NCBI GenBank assembly: GCA_946186495.1 | Contig: CAMHNQ010000015.1 | Location: 1-54,122 of the forward strand | Length of the DNA: 54,122 nucleotides | Reading direction: 5' to 3' | Source: an uncultured Bacteroidales bacterium | GTDB lineage: Bacteria; Bacteroidota; Bacteroidia; Bacteroidales; WCHB1-69 | Shown here: piece after piece, positions 8,540 through 17,238 of the stretch | Layout of the letters: every line of letters starts with the position of its first letter | Numbering within the stretch: position 1 is the stretch's first letter | Program-made: the position numbers and the translations under genes | The notes under the pieces: model-generated | The model's database searches: none | Told to the model about the DNA's origin: nothing | What the model saw: only the letters and a program-made list of their open reading frames with translations

Positions 8540-9958
8540 ATGGTATTCAGCAGTAATGTTTTTCTTCTCCTCTTCCTGCCCCTTTTCCTGATTTGCTACT
8601 TTACATGTCCGAAAAACTGGCGGAATCCTGTCCTTCTTCTGTTTTCTGTCGTTTTCTACGCATTTGGAGCCCCTACTTTCGTATTGCTTCTGTTAACATC
8701 CGTTATCATCAACTATTATTTGGTAAAATGGATGTATTCTTCCGAAAACCAGCTATATAGAAAAGCTCTATCAGGATTGGCCATATTGTTAAGCTTAAGC
8801 CTCCTATTGTATTTCAAGTACGCAAATTTCTTCGTTGACAACCTCAACACACTACTCAACTTCCTTGGACTGAAAACGTTCGCTTTCACGAAAGTGCTGC
8901 TTCCCATTGGCATCTCCTTTTTCACCTTCCAATCCATCACTTACGTCGTTGATGTCTATAGGGACGACAATCCGCCCATGGATCGTCTGACGGACTATAT
9001 GCTCTACATCCTGATGTTCCCGCAACTTATTGCTGGGCCTATCGTACGGTATCGCGACATCGCGGGGGAAATCCGTCACCGGGAGAGGAACTGGCCGGAA
9101 ATCCTGCAAGGATTCTATCGTTTTGTGATAGGCCTCTCCAAAAAAGTGCTTATAGCGGATATTATTGGTATTCAAGTTGATAAGCTTCTTATTGGCGACC
9201 TGTCAATTATGGGAACGGGTACGGCTTGGGTGACCATACTGGCCTATACTATGCAGCTATACTTCGATTTTTCCGGCTATTCCGATATGGCCATCGGACT
9301 GGGCAAAATGATGGGTTTCCATTTTCCCGAGAACTTCGATAATCCCTATAACTCTTCAAGTGTCAGCGAGTTCTGGCGAAGATGGCATATCACATTGGGA
9401 ACTTTCATGCGCAACTACCTGTACATACCCCTGGGCGGAAACCGCTGCTCCAAACCCAGAATGTATTTCAACCTTTGGGTGGTGTTCCTCCTCTCAGGCT
9501 TTTGGCACGGAGCAAGTTGGAACTACGTCGTCTGGGGGGCCTACCATGGATTCTGGCTCGTAATGGAACGGATAGGATTGGGGAAAGTCTATGAAAAGAT
9601 AGGAAAAATTCCCGCTGTCTTCATCACTTTCATCATTGTGACTGTGGGTTGGGCTATCTTCAGAATTGAGAATCTGTCGGATGCAGCCACGTTCATCTCC
9701 AGGCTCTTTGCTTTCGACTTCCGCTCGTTCGCGCCGATTAACAATGCCCATTTCTATACGATGCTTGTACTGGCGCTCTCCTTCGCATTTCTGACCCTGC
9801 TCCCCGTCGGAAAAAAATTACAGGATACCGTCTTCTACACCGAACTCTCAAAGAAACAGCATCTTGTGGCATGGTCCACAAGTATTGTCCTCTTTCTGTT
9901 CTGCTTAGGAGCACTCAACGCCACAGGGTTCAGCCCTTTCATCTATTTCCGGTTCTAA
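8540..9958 (+). CDS. MBOAT-family O-acyltransferase (AlgI-like)
   Basis: A 472-residue polytopic membrane protein with about ten hydrophobic segments. Family hallmarks are YFDFSGYSDMAIGLGKMMGF (241-260), FWRRWHITL with His 283, and SGFWHGASWN with the invariant His 323. From family knowledge, AlgI, PatA and DltB-type MBOAT proteins pass acyl groups, usually acetyl, across the cytoplasmic membrane to a periplasmic partner that acylates a polysaccharide or peptidoglycan. The partner here is most likely the SGNH/DHHW-like protein that starts 9 bases downstream. The acceptor polymer cannot be told from sequence; no alginate synthesis genes are present. Confidence 0.93.
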   Translation: MVFSSNVFLLLFLPLFLICYFTCPKNWRNPVLLLFSVVFYAFGAPTFVLLLLTSVIINYYLVKWMYSSENQLYRKALSGLAILLSLSLLLYFKYANFFVDNLNTLLNFLGLKTFAFTKVLLPIGISFFTFQSITYVVDVYRDDNPPMDRLTDYMLYILMFPQLIAGPIVRYRDIAGEIRHRERNWPEILQGFYRFVIGLSKKVLIADIIGIQVDKLLIGDLSIMGTGTAWVTILAYTMQLYFDFSGYSDMAIGLGKMMGFHFPENFDNPYNSSSVSEFWRRWHITLGTFMRNYLYIPLGGNRCSKPRMYFNLWVVFLLSGFWHGASWNYVVWGAYHGFWLVMERIGLGKVYEKIGKIPAVFITFIIVTVGWAIFRIENLSDAATFISRLFAFDFRSFAPINNAHFYTMLVLALSFAFLTLLPVGKKLQDTVFYTELSKKQHLVAWSTSIVLFLFCLGALNATGFSPFIYFRF

Positions 9959-9967
9959 ACCTATGCC

Positions 9968-11380
9968 ATGATGAAATATTTTCATAAGTTTCTATTTATC
10001 AATATAATAACGGTCATGCTAATTCTGATGACCCAGACATTTACCGGTTTTATCCCTATGCCAACGCTAAATGGAGTCACCCCAGACACCGAAAAGCCGA
10101 AGCCGACCATCAAAAACTGCATCGATGGCACTTTCCAGACGGATGTTGAGGCACATTTGCGGAAACATTGCGGCTTTCGCGAAGTGCTGATACGGGCATA
10201 CAACCAATTTGTGTGGAGCTGTTTCAAAGAGACTAACAATTCCACCATCGTACGGGGAAAGGACAACTGGCTATACGAAGAGGTGTATGTCCGGGACCAT
10301 TACGAGAGCTACATGTACAAATATACTGACGATACCGCCACCATGAGGAGAACATTCGAGACAGAAGCCCTTCGCCTGTGGAAAGTCCAGAAATTGCTGG
10401 AAGAGTACGGCATCCATATTTTTGTCAACATTAACCCTGGCAAAGATGTCATCTATCCCGAATACCTCCCCGCCAACAGATCTTACACCAGACCTGAAGG
10501 TCTCCGCGCCTATGAATTCTATAAAAAGCGTTTCGATGAACTTGGCATCAACTACATTGACAATGTCGCCATTTTCAAAACTATCAAGGACACTGTGGAT
10601 TATCCGTTATTTTACAAGACAGGCATCCATTGGAGCAGCATAGCCGCTGTCTATGTCTTTGACTCTATCGTTCGTTACATAGAAACTATAGGGAACCAGA
10701 ATCTTAACACCTATAGGATTGGCGATAAATACACTGCCGGGCCACGGTTTCCGGACGATGACCTTGAGAAAGTACTCAATTTGGCCTTTCGAATCAAGTC
10801 CCCACCCTACTGTTATGTGAATGTCAGCATGGAAAAAGACACCTCTGCCGTCAAACCGTACCTTACCACCATTGGCGATTCCTATTATTGGAACTTTGCC
10901 TACTACCTCCCCATACAAGAGATTTTTCGAAAAGCTCCTTTCTGGTATTACGGCTATATGGTCTATGATGACGGGACTCATCCGAGTGGCGCCGTACTGG
11001 ACCTGGATTTGGAAAAGGAGTTGATGCGCACGGATTACATCATGCTCAATTACGGTACGCTCCAGCTCTACGAGCTTGGAAGCCAAATCCTGCCTTATGC
11101 GCTACTTCACTTATGTTACGACAAAGCAACCATTGACTCCTTGGCACACGATGTTATGGAAACCATCAAAAATTACAATCCGACCCTATACGAAGAATGT
11201 GTCCGGTCTTCAAAAATCAACGGGAAAAGTGTAGAGCAGAACTTGTATGACAATGCCATGTACCTGCTCAGGACAGAGCCGGAGACGTACCTTAAAGAGC
11301 TTCAGGGCGAGCAGTTACCCACTTCGCGGAACAAAGATTTGAAAGCGATACGGGAATCGTTGGCCAAATCTTCCTCGTAA
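9968..11380 (+). CDS. AlgJ/AlgX-like SGNH acetyltransferase or esterase (DHHW family)
   Basis: A 470-residue protein with an N-terminal hydrophobic anchor or uncleaved signal (residues 8-28) and a periplasmic domain. GIHWSS at 219-224 resembles the His/Trp motif of AlgJ and AlgX, and TIGDSYYW near 301-308 resembles their GDS nucleophile block. These proteins take an acetyl group from an MBOAT partner and place it on a sugar polymer. It is translationally close to the MBOAT gene (9-base gap) and probably forms one acetylation machine with it. The C-terminal 150 residues are family-specific. ATGATG at 9968 gives two possible adjacent starts. Confidence 0.85.
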   Translation: MMKYFHKFLFINIITVMLILMTQTFTGFIPMPTLNGVTPDTEKPKPTIKNCIDGTFQTDVEAHLRKHCGFREVLIRAYNQFVWSCFKETNNSTIVRGKDNWLYEEVYVRDHYESYMYKYTDDTATMRRTFETEALRLWKVQKLLEEYGIHIFVNINPGKDVIYPEYLPANRSYTRPEGLRAYEFYKKRFDELGINYIDNVAIFKTIKDTVDYPLFYKTGIHWSSIAAVYVFDSIVRYIETIGNQNLNTYRIGDKYTAGPRFPDDDLEKVLNLAFRIKSPPYCYVNVSMEKDTSAVKPYLTTIGDSYYWNFAYYLPIQEIFRKAPFWYYGYMVYDDGTHPSGAVLDLDLEKELMRTDYIMLNYGTLQLYELGSQILPYALLHLCYDKATIDSLAHDVMETIKNYNPTLYEECVRSSKINGKSVEQNLYDNAMYLLRTEPETYLKELQGEQLPTSRNKDLKAIRESLAKSSS

Positions 11381-11406
11381 CTGGCCTCCCCTTCTTTGGA
11401 ATCTGA

Positions 11407-11835
11407 TTACGCATCGTATGTCTTTGCCTTTCCGTTTGACGGTATATCACCGAAAAACCGCTGCTGACTTTCGATATCTTCAGAATCAATCAACCGCCGT
11501 ATCTTGACGGAGATTCCTAATTCTTCACATTCCTTCTTGAAGTTGTGTACCACTTTGTTGAAATTTTCATTGTCAACGAATCTTTCCTCCTCTCTTTCTT
11601 CAATCACCTTGTTTTCAAAATGTTCTGCCTCAAACTTCTCCTTGAAAACCAAAAATTTCTTCATGACATGCGCAAAGCAGGGATCCATTTCCATCTCCTG
11701 CTTTTTCTCGACCAAATCCTCAATGGCAATCATCACTTCGATGAACTTCACAATAAACGGACTCCAGGCCTTCATCAAATCATCGTTTGATGCGCTGATT
11801 TTTTTTTCTTCTTCTTTGTTGTTTTTCTCTTTCAT
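11407..11835 (-). CDS. Small charged cytoplasmic protein of unknown function
   Basis: A 142-residue, highly charged, Lys/Glu-rich protein without signal peptide or membrane segment; mostly predicted helix. I do not recognise the family. It converges on the AlgJ-like gene and has its own promoter (11856-11887), which supports it as a real gene, as does the absence of a competing frame. Its reading strand differs from all neighbours between 0.2 and 22 kb. Confidence 0.65.
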   Translation of the reverse strand: MKEKNNKEEEKKISASNDDLMKAWSPFIVKFIEVMIAIEDLVEKKQEMEMDPCFAHVMKKFLVFKEKFEAEHFENKVIEEREEERFVDNENFNKVVHNFKKECEELGISVKIRRLIDSEDIESQQRFFGDIPSNGKAKTYDA

Positions 11836-11855
11836 AATATTAAAAATTTATGGCA

Positions 11856-11887
11856 CAAAAATATATAGGAAATTCTTTATTGTCAAG
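11856..11887 (-). promoter_or_regulatory. Promoter of the small charged protein gene
   Basis: Read on the minus strand, CTTG (11887-11884) and TATTTTTG (11863-11856) are separated by 20 bases, a good Bacteroidetes promoter about 20 bases before the start codon at 11835. Confidence 0.65.
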
Positions 11888-11989
11888 TGTTTTTTTTAGT
11901 TTCATTACAAACTACATATCACTGATTTATAATATTTCCTTAACAAATAATTGTTAAGGAAAAGTGTCTGGTTTCGCAGTTTTTTGGAA

Positions 11990-12023
11990 TTTGCACCGCT
12001 AAACCGAAAATAATGTATCTTTG
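11990..12023 (+). promoter_or_regulatory. Promoter of pta
   Basis: TTTG at 11990-11993 and TATCTTTG at 12016-12023, spacer 22, match the Bacteroidetes promoter closely and lie 60 bases upstream of the pta start codon. Confidence 0.75.
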
Positions 12024-12083
12024 CAGCCGTTTGGAATTTTGAGCTGAAAATCAATATTTAGGACTTACAAATATAAACAAGCA

Positions 12084-13091
12084 ATGAACATCATCGAAAA
12101 AATCAAAGAGAATGCCAAGAAGGCCAACAAGCGCATCGTTTTGGCCGAGGGCGAAGAAGAAAGAAACTTGAAGGCTGCCGACATCATCATTGAGAACGGC
12201 TATGCCGCCATCACGCTTTTGGGCAACAAGGCCAACATAGAGGCCAAGGCTGCCGAATGGGGCCTGAAAAACATCGCGAAAGCCGACATCATCGACCCGC
12301 TGGACAACCCCAAGAAGGATTTTTACGCCAACATGCTGTTTGAAATCCGCAAGAACAAAGGCATGACCATGGAAGAAGCCCTCAAGAAAGTCGAGGACCC
12401 GCTCTATCTGGCCACCCTGCTCATCAAGAACAAGGACGTTGACGGCGAGGTCACGGGTGCGCAACACGCCACGGGCGACGTGCTCCGTCCCGCCTTCCAG
12501 ATTGTGAAAACCCTGCCCGGCATCTCCGTGGTCTCCGGTGCCTTCATCATGTGCTTCCAAGACAAAAAGTGGGGCGACGACGGCGTGATGGTCTTCGCCG
12601 ACTGCGCCGCTGACCCGAACACCGACGAGAACAAGCTCGCCCAGATTGCGGTGGTCACAGCCCAGACTGCCCGCACCATCGCCGGCATCGAACCGCGAGT
12701 GGCCATGCTGAGCTTCTCCACCAAGGGTTCCGCCAAGCACGAACTGGTTGACAGAGTGGTGAACGCCACCCGCATCGCCAAGGAGATGGACCCCAACCTC
12801 GTGATTGACGGCGAGTTGCAAGCCGATGCTGCCATTATCCCGTCCGTGGGTGCACAAAAAGCTCCCGGCAGTCCTGTCGCTGGCAAAGCCAACGTACTTG
12901 TTTTCCCGTCATTAGAGACTGGCAACATCGCTTATAAGCTGGTGCAGCGCTTCGCCGGCGCTGAAGCCATCGGACCGGTCATGCAGGGTATGGCCGCTCC
13001 CATCAACGACCTTTCCCGCGGCTGCTCCGTCGAGGACATCGTCAGCCTCGTGGCCATCACCGCCTGCCAAGCCGCCGGCAACACGTTCTAA
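12084..13091 (+). CDS. pta: Phosphate acetyltransferase
   Basis: Pta interconverts acetyl-CoA and acetyl phosphate, the first step of acetate formation in fermenters. The 335-residue protein is the short single-domain form, without the N-terminal regulatory domain of the long enterobacterial enzyme. Recognisable segments are VLAEGEEERNLKAA near the start, GDVLRPAFQIVKT near 132-145, SFSTKGSAKHE near 210-220 and the C-terminal VQRFAGAEAIGPVMQG. The usual partner ackA is not next to it: a palindromic hairpin and an ABC-type permease gene follow. It has a strong promoter and high-GC codons typical of a highly expressed gene. Confidence 0.96.
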   Translation: MNIIEKIKENAKKANKRIVLAEGEEERNLKAADIIIENGYAAITLLGNKANIEAKAAEWGLKNIAKADIIDPLDNPKKDFYANMLFEIRKNKGMTMEEALKKVEDPLYLATLLIKNKDVDGEVTGAQHATGDVLRPAFQIVKTLPGISVVSGAFIMCFQDKKWGDDGVMVFADCAADPNTDENKLAQIAVVTAQTARTIAGIEPRVAMLSFSTKGSAKHELVDRVVNATRIAKEMDPNLVIDGELQADAAIIPSVGAQKAPGSPVAGKANVLVFPSLETGNIAYKLVQRFAGAEAIGPVMQGMAAPINDLSRGCSVEDIVSLVAITACQAAGNTF

Positions 13092-13107
13092 TTGAAAATC
13101 CCTTTTT

Positions 13108-13135
13108 GTAGAGACGCGCCATGGCGCGTCTCTAC
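13108..13135. repeat. Perfect 28-bp palindrome after pta, possible terminator
   Basis: GTAGAGACGCGCCA (13108-13121) is followed directly by its exact reverse complement (13122-13135). It falls between the pta stop (13091) and the permease start (13146). It could end pta transcription as a hairpin, preceded by a short T-run (13103-13107). A related GACGC-containing inverted repeat lies at 30451-30482, which suggests a dispersed repeat family. Confidence 0.75.
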
Positions 13136-13145
13136 ATTTACATAT

Positions 13146-14375
13146 ATGTCACAATTTTCCTTTCACTGGCATCTGGCCCACCGGATACTACGCGACAAAG
13201 GCGACAGATTTTCGAAACCCATCATCCGCCTGTCCGTGTTTGGGGTGTCGCTTGGTGTTGTCATCATGTTGATTGCCATCGGAGTCACCGCTGGGTACAA
13301 GCAGGTGATTGAAGACAAGGTGGTGACCATGGGGCAACACATCCGCATCTCCAACTATGACCGCAACTACTCCTATGAACAAGTTCCCATCACGTTGAAC
13401 GATACATTATTACATGAAATACTGAGCCATCCGGAAGTCGTGTCTGCACAGCCATACGCCACCAAAGTGGGCATCATCAAGACCAGCGACCAAGTTGAGG
13501 GCGTCGTGCTGAAAGGCATCGACTCCACATTCAATGGGCTTGACTTCGCACACAACCTCCTGGAAGGCGACACTTTACACCTGAAAGACACTACTGCTGA
13601 CTCTCATATCATTCTATCCAAACGCCTCGCCGACAAACTGCAAATCAAAATCGGCGACAAAGTGCGCACCTATTTTGTACAAGACCCACCTCGACAAAGA
13701 AGCTTCATATTGTCAGGAATTTACGAAACGGGGCTTCCTGAATACGACACAAAGTTCGCACTGGTCGATTTGCGCCATGTGCAAAAACTCAACGGCTGGA
13801 GTTCCCGGCAGGTTAGCGGGTTAGAAATACTCACCAGCGAATACAACAACATTGATAAAGTTGGCGAAGAGCTTCATCATCAGATTGATATGAGCTTGAA
13901 AGCTGAAACCGTAAAACAAATATACCCCGAAATTTTCGACTGGATAGCCCTTTTCGACACCAATGTCTCGGTTCTGCTCATCATCACCACCTGCGTCTGC
14001 ATGATCACTATGATGTCGGTATTCTTCATTATCATCTTGGAGAACACGAAGCTTATCGGAATCCTTAAAACATTGGGAATGAAGACAAAACACGTCGTAC
14101 ATACCTTTCTATTTGTGGCGGGGCGCACGCTGCTGCGAGGACTGCTGATTGGCAATGGCATCGGACTTGGTTTTGGATGGCTACAGCAAAAATTTCACCT
14201 CATCAAACTAAACCCCGACACCTATTACGTGAACTTTGTCCCTATAAGGTTCGAACTATGGCAAATTCTGCTGCTCGATCTTGGTGTTTTTACAGCCTGC
14301 ATGCTGGTTTTACTCATGCCTGCGTGGATTATCAGCCGAAAAATCTCGCCTGTGAAAGCAGTGCAATTTGAATAA
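13146..14375 (+). CDS. FtsX/LolE-like ABC transporter permease
   Basis: A 409-residue inner-membrane protein with one N-terminal membrane segment (about 25-48), a large periplasmic MacB-PCD-type domain, and three C-terminal segments; this is the FtsX/MacB fold of LolC/LolE and related permeases. From family knowledge LolCE permeases with LolD extract lipoproteins from the inner membrane. No ATPase gene adjoins it, so the partner is encoded elsewhere. I chose ATG 13146 (MSQFSFHWHLAHRIL) because an upstream in-frame ATG at 13092 would translate through the palindrome at 13108-13135 and adds no family-like sequence. Confidence 0.85.
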   Translation: MSQFSFHWHLAHRILRDKGDRFSKPIIRLSVFGVSLGVVIMLIAIGVTAGYKQVIEDKVVTMGQHIRISNYDRNYSYEQVPITLNDTLLHEILSHPEVVSAQPYATKVGIIKTSDQVEGVVLKGIDSTFNGLDFAHNLLEGDTLHLKDTTADSHIILSKRLADKLQIKIGDKVRTYFVQDPPRQRSFILSGIYETGLPEYDTKFALVDLRHVQKLNGWSSRQVSGLEILTSEYNNIDKVGEELHHQIDMSLKAETVKQIYPEIFDWIALFDTNVSVLLIITTCVCMITMMSVFFIIILENTKLIGILKTLGMKTKHVVHTFLFVAGRTLLRGLLIGNGIGLGFGWLQQKFHLIKLNPDTYYVNFVPIRFELWQILLLDLGVFTACMLVLLMPAWIISRKISPVKAVQFE

Positions 14376-14413
14376 CCCGCATCCTGGCCGGAAGCAGAAT
14401 CTATCTATATCGC

Positions 14414-14442
14414 CTTGCATATTCAAGGAAATGTTATTTTTG
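14414..14442 (+). promoter_or_regulatory. Promoter of the polyprenyl synthase gene
   Basis: CTTG at 14414-14417 and TATTTTTG at 14435-14442, spacer 17, lie 24 bases before the ATG at 14467. A longer reading frame starting at 14368 would run through this promoter, which supports the downstream start. Confidence 0.65.
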
Positions 14443-14466
14443 CAGGTTTATAATTATTGTCAAGTC

Positions 14467-15426
14467 ATGAACGCAATTGAACAACAATTTCAAGACATCC
14501 TTAAAGATCAGAGACCTCAAAACCTCTATGATCCCATTGCCTATATATTGATGCAACCGGGAAAACGGCTGCGCCCGATGTTGGTGAACCTGGCTGCCGA
14601 GATGTTCAACGGGGATTCGGAACAAGCGCATTATGTCGCCGCCGCATTCGAGATGCTGCATAATTTCACGCTTATCCATGATGATATTATGGACAAGGCG
14701 GACGTACGGCGAGGTTTGCCAACCGTTTACAAAAAATGGGACAGCAATATCGCTATCCTTTCAGGCGACGCACTGGTGGCCCTGGCATTGCTTGAACTTC
14801 TCAAGGCAAATTGCGACACAAAAATCACCAAGGAACTCACAAAAATCTTCGCCAAAATAGGTCTGGAGATTTGCGAAGGTCAACAATACGACCTCGATTT
14901 CGAAACAATGGAGACCGTATCTCTTGAAGAGTACTTGGAAATGATTCGCCTGAAGACGGCCGTGATGTTTGCCGGATGCCTGAAATCCGGGGGACTTATC
15001 GCCGGCGCCGACCCGGAGAGCCTCCAAGCCCTGTATGACCTGGGCATCCATCTGGGACTCGCCTTCCAACTCGCCGACGACATCCTTGACGTATATGCCA
15101 ACGAAGAAACCTTCGGGAAAGCGGTAGGCGGCGACATCAAGGACAACAAGAAGACTTTCGTCTATCTGAAAGCCCTGGAGCTGGCCGACGAAAAGCAAAA
15201 ACAACAATTGAAAGACCTGTTCGCCTCCACTCCTGCCGACGAAAAGGCAAAGTTTGAACAAGTGAAAGCCATTTTCGATGCCGTGAACGTGCGCGAAGCC
15301 ACCGAACTGGTTATTGCCCGCTACACACAACGCTGCATGGAAGACATCCAGCGCATTCATGCCGAAGAGACTAAGAAACAAACCCTCATCACGTTGGTTC
15401 AAAAACTGCAAAGCCGCGACAAATAG
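14467..15426 (+). CDS. Polyprenyl diphosphate synthase
   Basis: A 319-residue trans-prenyltransferase that condenses isopentenyl diphosphate onto allylic diphosphates. The first Asp-rich motif DDIMD is at 72-76 and the second DDILD at 204-208; GKRLRPML near 32-39 is the conserved basic segment. Chain length (farnesyl, octaprenyl and so on) cannot be fixed from sequence with confidence; the bulky Phe/Leu pair just before DDIMD (HNFTLIHDD) fits medium to long products such as menaquinone side chains. It abuts PBP2 without a gap, so it may supply the lipid for the wall-synthesis genes, but that is inference. Confidence 0.92.
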   Translation: MNAIEQQFQDILKDQRPQNLYDPIAYILMQPGKRLRPMLVNLAAEMFNGDSEQAHYVAAAFEMLHNFTLIHDDIMDKADVRRGLPTVYKKWDSNIAILSGDALVALALLELLKANCDTKITKELTKIFAKIGLEICEGQQYDLDFETMETVSLEEYLEMIRLKTAVMFAGCLKSGGLIAGADPESLQALYDLGIHLGLAFQLADDILDVYANEETFGKAVGGDIKDNKKTFVYLKALELADEKQKQQLKDLFASTPADEKAKFEQVKAIFDAVNVREATELVIARYTQRCMEDIQRIHAEETKKQTLITLVQKLQSRDK

Positions 15427-17235
15427 ATGGCACAAGACAACAGCAACCGATATTTTATCATCCTCGGTGTATTGGGGATTCTGCTGGGCATCTATACTAT
15501 CCGTTTGTTCAACCTTCAAGTGCTGAACAAATCTTTCAAACGCCAAGCCGATGAAAATGCCATCCGTGAAATCACCATACACCCTGCACGAGGTTTCATC
15601 TACGATCGCAACGATTCATTGCTGGTCTATAATGATGCAGCCTACGACTTGATGGTGGTACCAAAAGAGTTACGCTCGTTTGACACGATGGAATTGTGCC
15701 GCGTCCTGGATATGGAGATAGAAGAGGTACGAAAGAAAATCGAAAAGGCGACAAAATACTCAGGCAGCGTCCCCTCACTGTTCAAGCAACAGATTTCCAA
15801 AGAAGACTACGGTTATTTGCAGGAGAAGATGTCCGAATTCCCCGGTTTCTTTGTGCAAAGCCGTACTCTGCGCTCCTACCCCCAACCTATTGCCGCACAC
15901 ATTCTCGGATATGTCAGCGAGGTGGATGAACAGGATGTGGAAAACGACAGCTACTACCGTATGGGCGACTACATCGGCAAGAGCGGTATCGAAAAGGCGT
16001 ACGAATCGGTACTACGCGGGGTGAAAGGCAAGCGCAAGGTGCTGGTTGATGTGCACAACAGAGAGATGGGTTCCTACGACAACGGGGCTGAAGACATCGT
16101 GGCCGTACCCGGCACCTCGATTTGGAGCACCCTTGACATGCAGCTTCAGCGCTACGGCGAGGAGCTTATGTCCGGCAAACGCGGTGCCATCGTCGCCATC
16201 GAACCCAAAACCGGCGAAATCCTCTGCCTGGTCTCCAGTCCCAACTACGACCCGAACCTTCTGGTGGGTACCGCGCGTCCGAAAAACTATGGCAAACTGG
16301 TGACAGACCCTGAAAAACCGTTGTTTAACAGAGCCTTGCAAGCGGCCTATCCTCCCGGTTCCACTTTCAAGCTCGCCAATGGCCTTATAGCACTACAGGA
16401 CCACATCATCACGCCTTCGTCTGTCTACTCCTGCTCCGGCGGCGGCTACCACCTCGGCAACCATGTCGTGCACTGCCATAACTGCGGCGGCCTCAACATC
16501 TACAGCGCCATCCAGCGTTCCTGCAACACTTTCTTCTGCCGCGCCTATTACAACATTCTCTCCAACCGGTCGAAATACAAAAATATTGACGAGGCCTATT
16601 CCGCCTGGCTCGACTATATGAGTTCCATGGGCTTTCTGCAAGTGTTCAACACAGATTTGCCATACGAATTGAAAGGACGTATCCCAACCGCTGAATATTT
16701 CGACAAGAAATACAACAACAGTTGGAACGGTAACACTGTGGTTTCCATGGGAATAGGACAAGGTGAGGCGGCTGTTACCCCGTTACAGATGGCCAACATG
16801 CTGGCCGTAATCGCCAACAAAGGCTACTATATCCGCCCACACGTGGTCCGCGCTATCGGAAACAAAGACAGTCTGAACACGCAATTCAACAACAAAATCT
16901 ACTCCAAAATCGAGCCGCAGCACTTTGAAACGGTGCTTCAAGGCATGAAGTTAGTGGTGACCGGAGGTACCGGGCGCGGGGCGCAAATCCCAGGCATCGA
17001 AGTGGCAGGCAAAACCGGCACGGCCCAAAACCCCCATGGTCGCGACCACTCCGTCTTCGCCCTCATAGCCCCTGCCAACGACCCTCAAATCGTCCTCTTC
17101 TGCCTCGTGGAGAACGGCGGATTCGGTGCCACTGTGGCATGCCCCATCGCCAGCCTCATGACCGAATTCTATCTCAACCGAAAAGTGGAACGAAAAGATT
17201 TGGAACAACGTATGAAAGAAATGAATATCAAATAA
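15427..17235 (+). CDS. mrdA: Penicillin-binding protein 2, peptidoglycan transpeptidase
   Basis: PBP2 cross-links peptidoglycan during rod elongation. The 602-residue protein has an N-terminal membrane anchor (about 8-28), a pedestal domain beginning near HPARGFIYDRN (52-62), and a transpeptidase domain with SxxK at 312-315 (GSTFKL), SCN at 365-367 and KTGTA at 529-533. The SxxK motif is followed by Leu where Pro is common. It starts on the base after the polyprenyl synthase stop codon and is followed after 3 bases by rodA, the classic mrdA-mrdB arrangement. Confidence 0.95.
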   Translation: MAQDNSNRYFIILGVLGILLGIYTIRLFNLQVLNKSFKRQADENAIREITIHPARGFIYDRNDSLLVYNDAAYDLMVVPKELRSFDTMELCRVLDMEIEEVRKKIEKATKYSGSVPSLFKQQISKEDYGYLQEKMSEFPGFFVQSRTLRSYPQPIAAHILGYVSEVDEQDVENDSYYRMGDYIGKSGIEKAYESVLRGVKGKRKVLVDVHNREMGSYDNGAEDIVAVPGTSIWSTLDMQLQRYGEELMSGKRGAIVAIEPKTGEILCLVSSPNYDPNLLVGTARPKNYGKLVTDPEKPLFNRALQAAYPPGSTFKLANGLIALQDHIITPSSVYSCSGGGYHLGNHVVHCHNCGGLNIYSAIQRSCNTFFCRAYYNILSNRSKYKNIDEAYSAWLDYMSSMGFLQVFNTDLPYELKGRIPTAEYFDKKYNNSWNGNTVVSMGIGQGEAAVTPLQMANMLAVIANKGYYIRPHVVRAIGNKDSLNTQFNNKIYSKIEPQHFETVLQGMKLVVTGGTGRGAQIPGIEVAGKTGTAQNPHGRDHSVFALIAPANDPQIVLFCLVENGGFGATVACPIASLMTEFYLNRKVERKDLEQRMKEMNIK

Positions 17236-17238
17236 GCC

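Noticed and set aside
12051-12857. 268-codon frame antisense to pta
   Set aside because: High-GC codon structure of pta creates long antisense frames; no promoter, no family similarity, and pta itself is certain.
13092-13145. Upstream extension of the permease reading frame
   Set aside because: It would translate through the perfect palindrome after pta; the ATG at 13146 has the expected permease N-terminus.
14761-15582. 273-codon frame antisense to the polyprenyl synthase
   Set aside because: Shadow of a certain gene; spans the synthase end and PBP2 start and shows no recognisable domain.
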